From: an uncultured Christensenella sp. | Lineage (GTDB): Bacteria; Bacillota; Clostridia; Christensenellales; UBA1242 | Assembly (NCBI GenBank): GCA_948471335.1 | Contig: CAOKRZ010000005.1 | Location: forward strand, 1 to 25,441 | Direction of reading: 5' to 3' | DNA: 25,441 bases | Shown here: positions 7,642-15,600 of the stretch, piece after piece | Numbering within the stretch: the first letter of the stretch is position 1 | Layout of the letters: every line of letters begins with the position of its first letter | The notes under the pieces: generated by a model | Seen by the model: only the letters and a program-made list of their open reading frames with translations | Database searches by the model: none | What the model was told of the DNA's origin: nothing | Program-made: the position numbers and the translations under genes

Positions 7642-8445
7642 TTAGACGAACCAATTCTTAATACTGTTGAAAATGAAGCGACTAAAGCCCACAAGTTCAA
7701 CAAAATATGGGTTCACATTTGCAACATCATGAACTGTGTATACCACTTTGCCAATAATTCGGTCAAGTGACTGAGAGCCATAGTCTCGATTTCTTGAGTC
7801 TTTGCTTGCAGCCCTGTTGTCACCAAGAAAGAGAACTTCCCCTTTTGGAACTTTATAAAACAGCGTGTCTCCAACAAGATATATGTTCTTTTCGTGATCC
7901 TCTCCGCCTGCCAAAAGCCCAGTATAGAACTTTGGATCATATTCTATATTATTATATCTGCTTGTAGATCCGACTTGCCAATGTGAATAGTCAATATATG
8001 GCTCATAAAGCTCTTCAATCGTTGTCTCATTTACCTTTTGTCTGTAAACACGAAACTCACCTTCATCATTCACTTTGATTGTGACAAGGTCGCCTTCAAG
8101 CCCAATAACGCGCTTGATGATTGTTTTGCTTTCTTCATCGCTTGGAAGAGACCTGTCGATTGGCTTAAGCACAATGACATCGCCATGAGTCACTTTTGAG
8201 TTCAGTTTGACTATAACGCCGTCCTGAACATACTCTCCGTTTATAACTTCGCCATCGGGATTGAATGATGGCATCATGCTCTCGCCAGTAACTTTGAAAT
8301 ACATAAAGTTGTCATGCATAACGCCTGTGAAGACTGAAGAAATTGTCAGAAGCAGCAAAAACACAAAGAAAAGCTTGAGAAGTGCTGAAAGCATCATCTT
8401 CTCTTGCCTCTCATCTATAAAATAGTTTTCATATGGTTTTGTCAT
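7642..8445 (-). CDS. lepB: Signal peptidase I
   Basis: Membrane-anchored serine/lysine protease that removes signal peptides from exported proteins. The 267 residues include a cytoplasmic N-tail, one membrane segment (about 20-42), and the catalytic boxes. Nucleophile Ser56 lies in GESMMPSF, general base Lys111 in TIIKRVIGLEGD, and the late boxes are GDNR (208-211) and SKDSR (214-218). The insertion between about 118 and 190 is longer than in the minimal Gram-positive enzyme. It overlaps queH by four bases (ATGA) with GAAGGAG ahead of the start, so it is the last gene of a three-gene operon. No clear intrinsic terminator follows within 7505-7641. Confidence 0.95.
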   Translation of the reverse strand: MTKPYENYFIDERQEKMMLSALLKLFFVFLLLLTISSVFTGVMHDNFMYFKVTGESMMPSFNPDGEVINGEYVQDGVIVKLNSKVTHGDVIVLKPIDRSLPSDEESKTIIKRVIGLEGDLVTIKVNDEGEFRVYRQKVNETTIEELYEPYIDYSHWQVGSTSRYNNIEYDPKFYTGLLAGGEDHEKNIYLVGDTLFYKVPKGEVLFLGDNRAASKDSRNRDYGSQSLDRIIGKVVYTVHDVANVNPYFVELVGFSRFIFNSIKNWFV

Positions 8446-8984
8446 TTTTCTCCTTCAATCTTTTTGGAAAATTTGCATCCGCAATAGTTTTGTCTATAAA
8501 GCCCAAATTCTCTTGAAAGCATTATGCTCTTTTTATATCCGTCTTTCTTTTTGAAATTTCCGTCAAGGAAATATATCCCTTCGTCCCTTTCAATGCTTTT
8601 GCCTATTGCATTGATCACTTCGCTGTTTTTGTGCGGACTGACTGTCAGTGTCGTTGCAAAGCCGTCAAAGCCAAGCTCTTTTGCCTTCTTTGCAGTTTTT
8701 AAAAGCCTAAGCTTAAAACAAATTGCGCAGCGCGCACCTCCCTCTTTGCAATCTTCAAAGCCCACAACTTGACTTAAAAAGTCTTCTGGGAGATGCTCTT
8801 CACATATGACGTCAATGCCCTGAGCCTTACAATAGCGCTTTTGCTCTTCAAGGCGATGGTTATATTCCAAATCGGTGTCAATGTTTGGATTATAATAATA
8901 GATTGTCAAATCATAATCATCTTTAAGCGTGTCAATAACTGCTGTCGAGCAAGGCGCGCAACAAGAGTGAAGCAAAAGTCTCAT
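8442..8984 (-). CDS. queH: Epoxyqueuosine reductase QueH
   Basis: Last step of queuosine synthesis in tRNA: reduction of epoxyqueuosine. This is the iron-sulfur QueH type (DUF208), not the cobalamin-dependent QueG. It has 180 residues. The signature Cys groups are all present: HSCCAPC (Cys8, 9, 12), GGARCAICF (Cys86, 89) and YCGC (Cys168, 170), which hold the 4Fe-4S cluster and adjacent metal site in the family. YNPNI (31-35) and TTLTVSPHKN (111-120) are also typical. It is coupled by four-base ATGA overlaps to the gene before it and to lepB after it. No other queuosine genes are in the window. Confidence 0.95.
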   Translation of the reverse strand: MRLLLHSCCAPCSTAVIDTLKDDYDLTIYYYNPNIDTDLEYNHRLEEQKRYCKAQGIDVICEEHLPEDFLSQVVGFEDCKEGGARCAICFKLRLLKTAKKAKELGFDGFATTLTVSPHKNSEVINAIGKSIERDEGIYFLDGNFKKKDGYKKSIMLSREFGLYRQNYCGCKFSKKIEGEK

Positions 8985-9442
8985 TCAATCGTCCTCAAAA
9001 TCTTGACAAGCTGCGAGAAAAGTTTGTTTGACTTAATTTCACTTGACACCTTTGTAAACGAAGTTGCATTAAGCATAAAACAACCCACGCAATCGCCACA
9101 ATTGACAAAAACCTGAATTATGAAAAAAAGTTTTTCGCCCGCACACTTAATCACATAAGTTGGAAAAACAAACTCTCCAACTTTAAGATTGCACTTCTCT
9201 TGAAGAGAATAACTATTGCCAAGGTTTGCATAGTTTTCTGTAAGCCTATCATAATACGTGAAAAATTCGTCTGGGTCTCGACGCGCTTCAAAAAGTGATA
9301 TAACCCCGCCTTCTGGAGAGATATAGTTTGAAAGGTTGTTCAGCCCCTGTCCGTTTGGCAAATTGTATCTTTCTTTTGAGGCAACAAAACCACTAGGCAA
9401 AAGAAAAGACATTTCATTAAGTTCTTTAATTATCTGTTTCAT
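8981..9442 (-). CDS. Unknown protein, first gene of the queH-lepB operon
   Basis: A 153-residue protein I cannot assign. It opens with a short helix and the pattern SFLLPSGF, and alternates strands and polar loops somewhat like small PsbP/DcrB-type folds (weak impression only). Cys115-x2-Cys118-x2-Cys121 in NCGDCVGC could bind metal or be redox active. No signal peptide is seen. The gene overlaps queH by four bases. There is no Shine-Dalgarno: the ATG sits exactly where a strong promoter (TTGACT-17-CATACT) predicts transcription to begin, so it is a candidate leaderless gene. The position is supported by operon coupling more than by homology. Confidence 0.75.
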   Translation of the reverse strand: MKQIIKELNEMSFLLPSGFVASKERYNLPNGQGLNNLSNYISPEGGVISLFEARRDPDEFFTYYDRLTENYANLGNSYSLQEKCNLKVGEFVFPTYVIKCAGEKLFFIIQVFVNCGDCVGCFMLNATSFTKVSSEIKSNKLFSQLVKILRTIE

Positions 9443-9448
9443 GGGATA

Positions 9449-9477
9449 AGTATGCCACTAAACGAAAAAAAAGTCAA
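9449..9477 (-). promoter_or_regulatory. Promoter of the queH-lepB operon, predicted leaderless
   Basis: Minus strand TTGACT (9477-9472), 17-base spacer, CATACT (9454-9449), then six bases and the ATG at 9442. The +1 therefore coincides with the A of ATG. The -35 abuts the stop codon of the upstream arsR-type gene. Confidence 0.65.
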
Positions 9478-9813
9478 CTAGAACGCATTTATTGCATAAA
9501 GCATAATGTCGTTGACATTTTGGTTGCAAAGCCCATAAACAAGAATTTTGCCGTCCCGTTTATATGTCACAAGATTTTGATCCTTAAGCAGCTTAAGCTG
9601 ATGAGAAATTGTGGTCTGATTGATGCCAAGAATGGTTGACAAATCGTTGACGCACATGTTCATCATCGAAAGGCATGACAAAATCTTGATTCTGGTTGAA
9701 TCGGAAAAGTTTTGAAAATAGTCAGCAAGCTTCATGATATCCCCTTCTTCTGGCAAACTTCCAAGAATATCTCTCTTGTTTCTTTCTGTGAGTAATAAAA
9801 ATTTGTTTTGCAT
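9478..9813 (-). CDS. ArsR/SmtB-family transcriptional regulator
   Basis: Small winged-helix dimeric repressor (111 residues) of the type that dissociates from DNA on sensing metal or another signal. The start of the domain reads YFQNFSDSTRIKILSCL (32-48). The recognition helix-turn-helix is DLSTILGINQTTISHQLKLL (57-76), and the wing is KRDGKILVYGL. The MCVNDLS segment sits where metal sensors have ELCVCDL. Only Cys54 of that pair is present, with Cys47 nearby, so the ligand is uncertain. AAAGGGG lies six bases before the ATG. It is divergent from a small Cys-containing peptide gene, its most obvious candidate target, and an ATTGT-type inverted repeat lies between them. Confidence 0.9.
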   Translation of the reverse strand: MQNKFLLLTERNKRDILGSLPEEGDIMKLADYFQNFSDSTRIKILSCLSMMNMCVNDLSTILGINQTTISHQLKLLKDQNLVTYKRDGKILVYGLCNQNVNDIMLYAINAF

Positions 9814-9829
9814 AGTTTTCCCCTTTCAC

Positions 9830-9860
9830 ACAATTTTTTGATTGTACATATATAGATTGT
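9830..9860. promoter_or_regulatory. Candidate ArsR-type operator region
   Basis: ACAAT-N6-ATTGT (9830-9845) is an inverted repeat, and GATTGT recurs 15 bases on (9855-9860). It lies just upstream of the ArsR-type gene in the divergent gap. Assigning it to this regulator is inference. Confidence 0.3.
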
Positions 9861-9914
9861 GATATCTGACATGAATATTTTGCCAAATTACATTGGATAA
9901 ATCAAAATAGTATT

Positions 9915-9943
9915 TTGCATTATTTTGAAAACTTTTTGATATT
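9915..9943 (+). promoter_or_regulatory. Promoter of the 59-residue peptide gene
   Basis: TTGCAT (9915-9920), 17-base spacer, GATATT (9938-9943), followed by AAAAGGAGGG ahead of the ATG at 9968. Confidence 0.45.
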
Positions 9944-9967
9944 TTTGTTGAAAAGGAGGGATTTATT

Positions 9968-10147
9968 ATGACACAAAATATCTTGCTTGTGCTTTTGCTT
10001 TCAATTTTCACTTCGGCAAATGACACCAATCTTAACACAAACACAAACTTCTTGCTTCTCTTGCTGCTTGCACTCAACGGACAAAACTCAAACGGCTGTG
10101 GGTGCAATCAAAACACCTGCCCTGGCGCTCTTGGAATAAATTTCTAA
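9968..10147 (+). CDS. Small hydrophobic Cys-containing peptide (59 residues)
   Basis: I do not recognise a family. The peptide has two short leucine-rich stretches (about 5-16 and 28-36) separated by an Asn/Thr-rich linker (NDTNLNTNTN). Its tail contains Cys44, Cys46 and Cys51 (CGCNQNTC). It has almost no charge and no basic N-region typical of a secretion signal. Gene status rests on an excellent AAAAGGAGGG seven bases before the ATG, a plausible promoter, and a hairpin terminator right after the stop. It diverges from an ArsR-type regulator, so a metal- or stress-related membrane peptide is conceivable; a secreted or structural peptide is equally possible. A minus-strand open frame across the same bases (9826-10107) lacks such signals. 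Confidence 0.65.
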   Translation: MTQNILLVLLLSIFTSANDTNLNTNTNFLLLLLLALNGQNSNGCGCNQNTCPGALGINF

Positions 10148-10149
10148 AA

Positions 10150-10177
10150 AACACAAGGAAAAACCTCGTGTTTTTTT
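10150..10177 (+). terminator. Terminator of the small peptide gene
   Basis: Stem AACACaAGG/CCTcGTGTT with one mismatch and an A5 loop, followed by T7. The AT-rich stretch to about 10300 holds nothing else I can identify. Confidence 0.75.
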
Positions 10178-10307
10178 ATTTGCATATAAAAAGCGAAAAA
10201 ATGCATTTTTTTTATTTTTTTATGTATTTATTTTTAATTTTTATTTAACCTATAAAATAAATAAAAAAATATTTTTAAAATAATTGAAAAAATCATTAAA
10301 AATTGTT

Positions 10308-10335
10308 TTGAATTTATTTTTTTTTATGCTATTAT
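10308..10335 (+). promoter_or_regulatory. Extended -10 promoter of the first pilin-like gene
   Basis: TTGAAT (10308-10313), 16-base spacer ending in TGC, TATTAT (10330-10335). Confidence 0.6.
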
Positions 10336-10362
10336 AGCCTTGTAACTTAAAGGAGGAATATT

Positions 10363-10755
10363 ATGAATTTTGTCTCTAATTTATTGAAAACTGGCTGGTC
10401 TGGAATTTTCGCTGATGGTATAACGGAAGATGATACCACATGGGGTTGGCTTATAAAGACATTTAACGCTGTTGAAATTGCATTGTATGTTATTATGGCT
10501 ATCGTTGGTGTAGCTGGTGCGATTTATGCAATATGGCTTGGAATTAACTTGGCAAGAGCTGACGAACAAGGAAAACGTGATGATGCTAAGAAACACCTTA
10601 TCACTGTTCTTATCGCTGTTGGCGTAACGGCTGCACTTGTATTATTTTTCAACCTTATCCTTCCATTGATTGTTTCCGCAATAATGGGAGACGCTGGTAA
10701 AATTGGTGCGTCAGCTGGTGGCATAATTAACGCTTTAACAAATATAAAATTTTAA
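10363..10755 (+). CDS. TrbC/VirB2-like (Mbov_0395-type) pilin-like membrane protein, copy 1
   Basis: A 130-residue protein with two membrane helices (about 36-64 and 79-108) joined by a charged loop GINLARADEQGKRDDAKKHL. A hydrophobic hairpin with a basic, Ala/Lys-rich cytoplasmic loop is the pattern of VirB2/TrbC-type conjugal pilin subunits and the short Firmicute Mbov_0395-type proteins carried by integrative elements. Unlike those, no ATPase, VirB4, coupling protein or relaxase is near. The GINLARAD block is identical in the next gene, so the two are paralogues. Strong AAAGGAGG, own promoter and own terminator. Function without a transfer system is unknown; a small pore-forming or holin-like membrane protein is an alternative. 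Confidence 0.75.
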   Translation: MNFVSNLLKTGWSGIFADGITEDDTTWGWLIKTFNAVEIALYVIMAIVGVAGAIYAIWLGINLARADEQGKRDDAKKHLITVLIAVGVTAALVLFFNLILPLIVSAIMGDAGKIGASAGGIINALTNIKF

Positions 10756-10778
10756 TTTTAAATAAATAAATTAAAAAG

Positions 10779-10800
10779 CCGAATTAAATTCGGTTTTTTT
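10779..10800 (+). terminator. Terminator of pilin-like gene 1
   Basis: Stem CCGAAT-TAA-ATTCGG (10779-10793) followed by T7. It separates the two paralogues into different transcripts. Confidence 0.8.
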
Positions 10801-10853
10801 ATTTTAAATTAAATTTTAAACTATTAAATATTGAATTATTTTTTTATATTTTC

Positions 10854-10882
10854 TTGTATTATTAAAAAAAATATGCTAAAAT
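10854..10882 (+). promoter_or_regulatory. Extended -10 promoter of the second pilin-like gene
   Basis: TTGTAT (10854-10859), 17-base spacer ending in TGC, TAAAAT (10877-10882). Architecture matches the promoter of copy 1. Confidence 0.6.
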
Positions 10883-10900
10883 ATTTTTAAGGAGAAAAAT

Positions 10901-11290
10901 ATGACCAATTTCTTTTCTTTACTTGGAGTGACTTATCACTATATGGGAGATTATGCTTGGCTTAACAATGTATATAAAAATTTGCCAGTCATTCTTTATA
11001 TTATTCTTGCACTTGTTGGAGGCGCTGGTGCTGTTTATGCAGTCATTCTTGGCATCAATCTTGCAAGGGCTGATGGAGACGATGCACGCAAAAAAGCAGT
11101 AAGCCGATTAACAAACACCTTAATTGGCATTGCCGTGCTTTTATTTCTCGTGCTTTTCATCAACGAACTTTTGCCTCTCATTTTAAGAGCCGCACTTGGA
11201 AAAGATATGGTTATGAAACCAGAAGAATATAGCGATGCAGGAAATGCAGTCAACATGATAAAACCATTTTTAAGCATGCTGAGAAGATAA
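10901..11290 (+). CDS. TrbC/VirB2-like pilin-like membrane protein, copy 2
   Basis: 129 residues, paralogous to the preceding gene. Two membrane helices (about 28-57 and 71-97) flank the loop GINLARADGDDARKKAVSRL, with eight consecutive residues (GINLARAD) shared with copy 1. Elsewhere the pair has diverged: copy 2 has a Tyr-rich N-terminus (TYHYMGDYAW) and a charged C-terminus ending in MLRR, while copy 1 ends in a Gly/Ala-rich tail. The ends therefore probably carry the functional difference, for instance two subunits of one membrane assembly. AAGGAG precedes the ATG. The gene ends at a strong terminator, just before a tRNA-Ser gene. Confidence 0.75.
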   Translation: MTNFFSLLGVTYHYMGDYAWLNNVYKNLPVILYIILALVGGAGAVYAVILGINLARADGDDARKKAVSRLTNTLIGIAVLLFLVLFINELLPLILRAALGKDMVMKPEEYSDAGNAVNMIKPFLSMLRR

Positions 11291-11318
11291 AATTTTTTCA
11301 ATCAATTTTTTAAGTTTT

Positions 11319-11347
11319 AAATCACCTCACCTATTTTGAGGTGATTT
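11319..11347 (+). terminator. Terminator of pilin-like gene 2
   Basis: Stem AAATCACCTCA/TGAGGTGATTT with a short loop and a trailing T-run. Confidence 0.85.
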
Positions 11348-11368
11348 TTCTTCTTTGCGGTAAATCTT

Positions 11369-11397
11369 TTGGTTTTTTGTTTTTGGTGTGATATAGT
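11369..11397 (+). promoter_or_regulatory. Promoter of tRNA-Ser
   Basis: TTGGTT (11369-11374), 17-base spacer, TATAGT (11392-11397). Transcription would begin about four bases before the mature tRNA 5' end. Confidence 0.55.
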
Positions 11398-11407
11398 TAT
11401 ATTGTTT

Positions 11408-11496
11408 GGAGAGATGTCAGAGTGGTCGAATGAGGCGGACTCGAAATCCGTTATACGGTTTCCGTATCAGGGGTTCAAATCCCTTTCTCTCCGCCA
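11408..11496 (+). tRNA. tRNA-Ser (anticodon CGA)
   Basis: Class II tRNA. The acceptor arm GGAGAGA pairs with TCTCTCC. The anticodon stem-loop GCGGA-CTCGAAA-TCCGT gives anticodon CGA (reads UCG). A long variable arm built on ATACGG/CCGTAT follows, then the T-arm GGGGTTCAAATCCC, and CCA is encoded at 11494-11496. No second copy of its 3' end was found in the window that would mark an integrated element. Confidence 0.95.
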
Positions 11497-11571
11497 AATA
11501 AAGCTCCTAGATTTTTGATCGCGAGCGGAAAGTCAAGAATGTTCAAATATTGGCACACGTTTTTAAGAATT

Positions 11572-11580
11572 TGTTATAAT
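11572..11580 (+). promoter_or_regulatory. Extended -10 promoter of the nucleoside hydrolase gene
   Basis: TGT-TATAAT is a perfect extended -10 (TG at 11572-11573, hexamer at 11575-11580). TTGGCA lies 19 bases upstream, so the -35 contribution is weak. The tRNA-to-gene gap otherwise holds nothing I recognise. Confidence 0.6.
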
Positions 11581-11599
11581 ATATTATTGGAGAAAAACT

Positions 11600-12538
11600 T
11601 TGAAAAAGAAAAGATATAAGATAATTATTGATACAGATCCTGGTGTAGATGACTGCTACGCGCTTATTTTCATGCTTTCAGATCCAGAGCTTGACATCAA
11701 ACTTATCACAACAACTGGCGGCAATCTTGGGCTTAACACCGTCACAAGAAATCTTTTCCATTTGCTTAAAAAATTGGGAATAAGTGATATCCCAGTTGCA
11801 AAAGGCTCGGCTGCTCCACTTTGCAGAAAGGCAATTGACGCAAAATTCATTCACCAAAATGAAGGCATGGGCGGATATATCCCACCTAAGAAGGAAACAT
11901 ATCCAAATCTTCTTAAAGAAAATGCTATTGAAGCAATGTATCGTGTGATTAAAGAGAACCCAGGAGAGATTATTCCTTTCCTTATCGGGCCTCACACCAA
12001 CTTTGCAAAGCTTCTCACCGCTCACCCTGACGTGAAAGACCTTGTGCCAAGAATTATTTATGAAGGCGGATCACCTTATGGCGCGCCAGGCTTCCCTGAT
12101 CACATTTCTTTCAACATGTCATATGACCCAGAAGCTTTTGACATTGTGCTTAAATCAAGGATTCCACTTGTGCTTGTTCCATCAAACATGGGCAGAAGAA
12201 AAACTCACCTAAGCGAAGAGCTGGTTGAAAAAATCAAAAACACAAATGAAGTTGGTGCATTTATCTATCAAATGTTCAACAAATATTGGGAGCCAGGCTT
12301 CCCAGACAAACGCATTGCGACAAATGACATTTGCACTTATGCCTATCTCAAACACCCTGAATATTTCACATATTTAACTGCCGACATGATTGTTGACACT
12401 GATGAGGCGCCAGGAAAAACTTTTGCATATTTCCACAAGAAAGGAAACATCAAAATTCTTAACAACGTCAACCGCAAAAAGTTTATTAAATTTCTGATGG
12501 AAAGGCTTAAAAGTTATGACAATTTTAAATTAAATTAA
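11600..12538 (+). CDS. Nucleoside hydrolase (inosine/uridine-preferring type)
   Basis: Ca2+-dependent hydrolysis of ribonucleosides to base plus ribose, for nucleoside salvage. The 312 residues match the family. The metal-binding signature DTDPGVDD is at 11-18, the distal Asp is probably Asp243 in ATNDICTYAYL, and the middle ribose motif reads SFNMSYDPEAF (170-180). Most family members have Glu-Phe-Asn there; here Glu is replaced by Ser, which may change how the ribose 5' side is held. No signal peptide, so cytoplasmic. Translation starts at TTG 11600, supported by TTGGAGA seven bases before it. The stop codon lies within the terminator hairpin. Related ring-opening or ADP-ribose-type hydrolases cannot be excluded. 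Confidence 0.92.
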   Translation: MKKKRYKIIIDTDPGVDDCYALIFMLSDPELDIKLITTTGGNLGLNTVTRNLFHLLKKLGISDIPVAKGSAAPLCRKAIDAKFIHQNEGMGGYIPPKKETYPNLLKENAIEAMYRVIKENPGEIIPFLIGPHTNFAKLLTAHPDVKDLVPRIIYEGGSPYGAPGFPDHISFNMSYDPEAFDIVLKSRIPLVLVPSNMGRRKTHLSEELVEKIKNTNEVGAFIYQMFNKYWEPGFPDKRIATNDICTYAYLKHPEYFTYLTADMIVDTDEAPGKTFAYFHKKGNIKILNNVNRKKFIKFLMERLKSYDNFKLN

Positions 12539-12562
12539 GAGATTTTTCTCTTAATTTTTTTT
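12535..12562 (+). terminator. Terminator of the nucleoside hydrolase gene
   Basis: TTAAGAGA-TTTT-TCTCTTAA with T8. The first arm includes the stop codon. The alternating TA tract that follows (about 12577-12618) is low complexity. Confidence 0.85.
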
Positions 12563-12631
12563 CGTTTATTTTCAAGATTTTTGTATATATTATATTATAT
12601 ATATTTATTATATATATTTTGCCAAAATATT

Positions 12632-12659
12632 TTGTTTTTCGCGCTGGTTATGATAAAAT
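12632..12659 (+). promoter_or_regulatory. Extended -10 promoter of the giant surface protein gene
   Basis: TTGTTT (12632-12637), 16-base spacer ending in TGA, TAAAAT (12654-12659). It lies downstream of the TTG that would extend the open frame to 12619, which fixes the start at 12694. Confidence 0.6.
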
Positions 12660-12693
12660 ATTTCTATCAAAAAAATCAAATGGAGAGGTCGTT

Positions 12694-15600
12694 ATGAAAA
12701 GGTTGAAAAAATTTCTCGGCTCAGCTATTTTATCTTTTGCAATTTTGGGAGCAGCAGGCACTTCCCTGCTTTTTTCGAATACAAAAACGGTTGAATCAAA
12801 TCAGGTTGACGCTGAAATTTCAGATGTGATCAAAAATGAGGATAAGCCTTCATACTGGAATGATCAAGACAACACTTCAGGCAACGGCGCCCAAATTGAA
12901 AGAGTTGGTGAAAACATATATTTTGTCAACAGCTCACGTCCTCAGTTTTCTTTCACAGTTCTTAACGAAGAAAAAGACCGACTTTATGGCAAAGGTGATG
13001 ATGACGAAAAATATCACTATGCTTTTATCCCTGAAGGACAAAACGAAATCCTTGAATACACCTTCTATAGATTCGAAAACGTTTCGCTCTATCACGACAT
13101 GACAAAAGAAGAAGCTTCACAAGCTTCTGAGATTGACAACCTACTTAACGGCGAAAAAAGAAGCAGGTTTGCCAAAGTCAGTGATAACGGCTTTAAGCTA
13201 AGCAGCACTTTTGCTTATATCCCAGAAAGATTTGAGATCAGATTTGAGCTTAACAATCAAACTCCATCTGAAACAGAAACTTCTCTTGTAAGCTTGAAAG
13301 AAGAAGGGCTTTACACTCTGGCCATTGACGTAAAAACACAAAGCACAACTGACGACGGAAAAACTCCACCAAGGACAAGCACTGAAAAAATCTTTTATTC
13401 GTTCTACGTTTTCAATTCCTCAACATATTTTGACGGTCATGACGGGATTGTAAATGTTCAAGCAGGAAATGTAAGAACTTCAAACCTTGGCACAAACACA
13501 CAACATTCAAAATATTATTTCTACAACTATACAACCGAAATCCCAAGCCTTACATACGACCCAAACAAATTCCAAGTAAACATCGCCTACAGACAAGACA
13601 CAAACTCTCGCACAACAAACGTGACTGTTAAGGTTGAAGGAAACGACATCGAAGTTGTCGACAATCAAGGCAATCCCCTTGCAGATGAGACCATTGTCAA
13701 ATTCAAAGGGTTTGACGACAATGGAAACGTTGTTTTGAGATTCAATGATCTCGGAACTTATGAGTTTTCTTACGACTACATCTACACAACAAACGGAAAA
13801 CAATATTTCCTTCCATTTGTTTCAGAAAAAGATGGACTCATTTTAAATGGCTCAAACTCAAGTTTTAAGGCAACAAATCAACGCCTTTACATTTACGGCT
13901 ATCAAACTTATCACACAGACTATGAAGCAAATGCAAATCAAAATTCATCAAATGCGTCAAAAGAGTTCAAGAAATTTGACGACAATCACAATTTTGAAAA
14001 AAGTGCTGATATAACTTACAAACTTGCTAAAGAAAATGTTATAACAACCACTCCTCAACAACAAGCACAAGATTTCTCAACTTTGCCTGAAAATTTCTTA
14101 ACTGCAGTTGAAAATCTTGATCCAGTCAAAACAAATCAGCCACCTGTCAAATTCCAAAGCGTTGCTGAGCTTTCAAGAACAAACAGCCATATCTATAAGC
14201 TCAACGACAATGGCGAATATGAAAAGCTTGACAACTTTGACAATTCAAGCCAAGACCAGCTTGGAACTTATATCTACATAATCCAATATCAATTTGGACA
14301 ACTTCTCAACGAGTCTGGTCAACTTCAATCAACAGCATACAACCTTCAAGTTATGTATTTCACAATTGAAAACACAACTCCTTCAGTTGTTGTTAACAGC
14401 CTTGAAGACAACGGAACTGTTGGAAAAGAAATTATGGCAAAAGGCTATACAAACAAAGCAGTAACCATCACCGACTCTTCTTCAGTTGAGCCTTTCAATG
14501 CAAAAGTGTCAATCAGACTTATTGCAAGAGAGCAAAACGAAATCGGACGAATCATTTTTGACAAAGATATTGATTCAATCGCTGGAAGCGACGGACTTAC
14601 TTTCACTTCATCTGACGGCATACGCGTCGTAACCATTCCAAACGGCGGACAATATGCAAATGCTCACTTCACAATTGAAATTAAAACTGCAAACTCATCA
14701 GTTCCAAACGAAAAGACTTTCACAATTGACACAACAGAAATTGGGAAAATCACTGCAAGAAATGTAAGCACTGTTTCTTCTTCGGTTTACACAATTGGCA
14801 CAGAAGTTGACTTCCTCACAAACCAGCCAATGATCTTCTCTTGGAACAGCAAAACAAGCGGAGCACCAACTTATGGATTCTATAAGTTCTACCCTATCAG
14901 AGATCTTGCCTTCTATCCTGAAGAACAATCAACTCTGCTTGGAAACTTGCTAAGACAAGGCATTTTGCCAGTTGAAGCCATGCTTGACCTCACCAGCAAC
15001 AATGACTGGGAAGAATATTCAAATTCGGTAAACTCTCCAAACACAATTGATCAAAGCTATGTGCGTGCTTCTGCCGGATTATATATCCTTGAAGTTTATG
15101 ACGCAGCGGGAAACTTCGGATTTGAAAGTTTCTTCCTTGACAACACATCACCTAGATTTGTTCAACGCATAGACGCTGCAGGAACAACAAGAAGCCTTCT
15201 TTCAGAAAACAATTCATTGTCAATTTCTGATGGAATCTCTTGCACAATCGAATGGGCAGAAAATAAAGCGCTTTATGTCAAAGGCGATCGTACAAGTTTT
15301 ATAAACTCACTCGAAGTTAAAAATGAAATGTCTAGGATAAATGAAGATGAAGCTTTAGATGTTTTACAAGGTAAAATGAACGCCATGTTCAATGAAAACA
15401 TCAATGAAAGCATCAACAACCTTTCAAACTTCATTCCTCCAGCTGGCAGTCAAATTTCTTCATACAATGCACCATACTTCACAGTTCCAGTGCTTAGCGA
15501 AGCATATATACGAGACGCAAGAAACATATATGAATCTGAATACGTTTCAACGCAAGTTCAAAATAACAATGGGATTTACAGCTATCAAATCCTATCTGAA

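Noticed and set aside
9826..10107. Minus-strand open frame of 93 residues
   Set aside because: It lies antisense to the 59-residue peptide gene, has no ribosome binding site, and its composition looks like a shadow frame; the plus-strand gene has Shine-Dalgarno, promoter and terminator.
10198..10330. AT-rich stretch as a replication origin
   Set aside because: No DnaA-box cluster or replication gene; it is simply the AT-rich upstream region of the pilin-like gene.
11474..11496. tRNA-Ser 3' end as an attachment site of an integrated element
   Set aside because: No direct repeat of the tRNA end and no integrase were seen in the window; only short partial matches such as CTCTCCGCC near 7905 occur.
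12619..12693. TTG start extending the giant protein by 25 residues
   Set aside because: No ribosome binding site, it lies upstream of the likely promoter, and it would bury the signal peptide; the ATG at 12694 has GGAGAGG.
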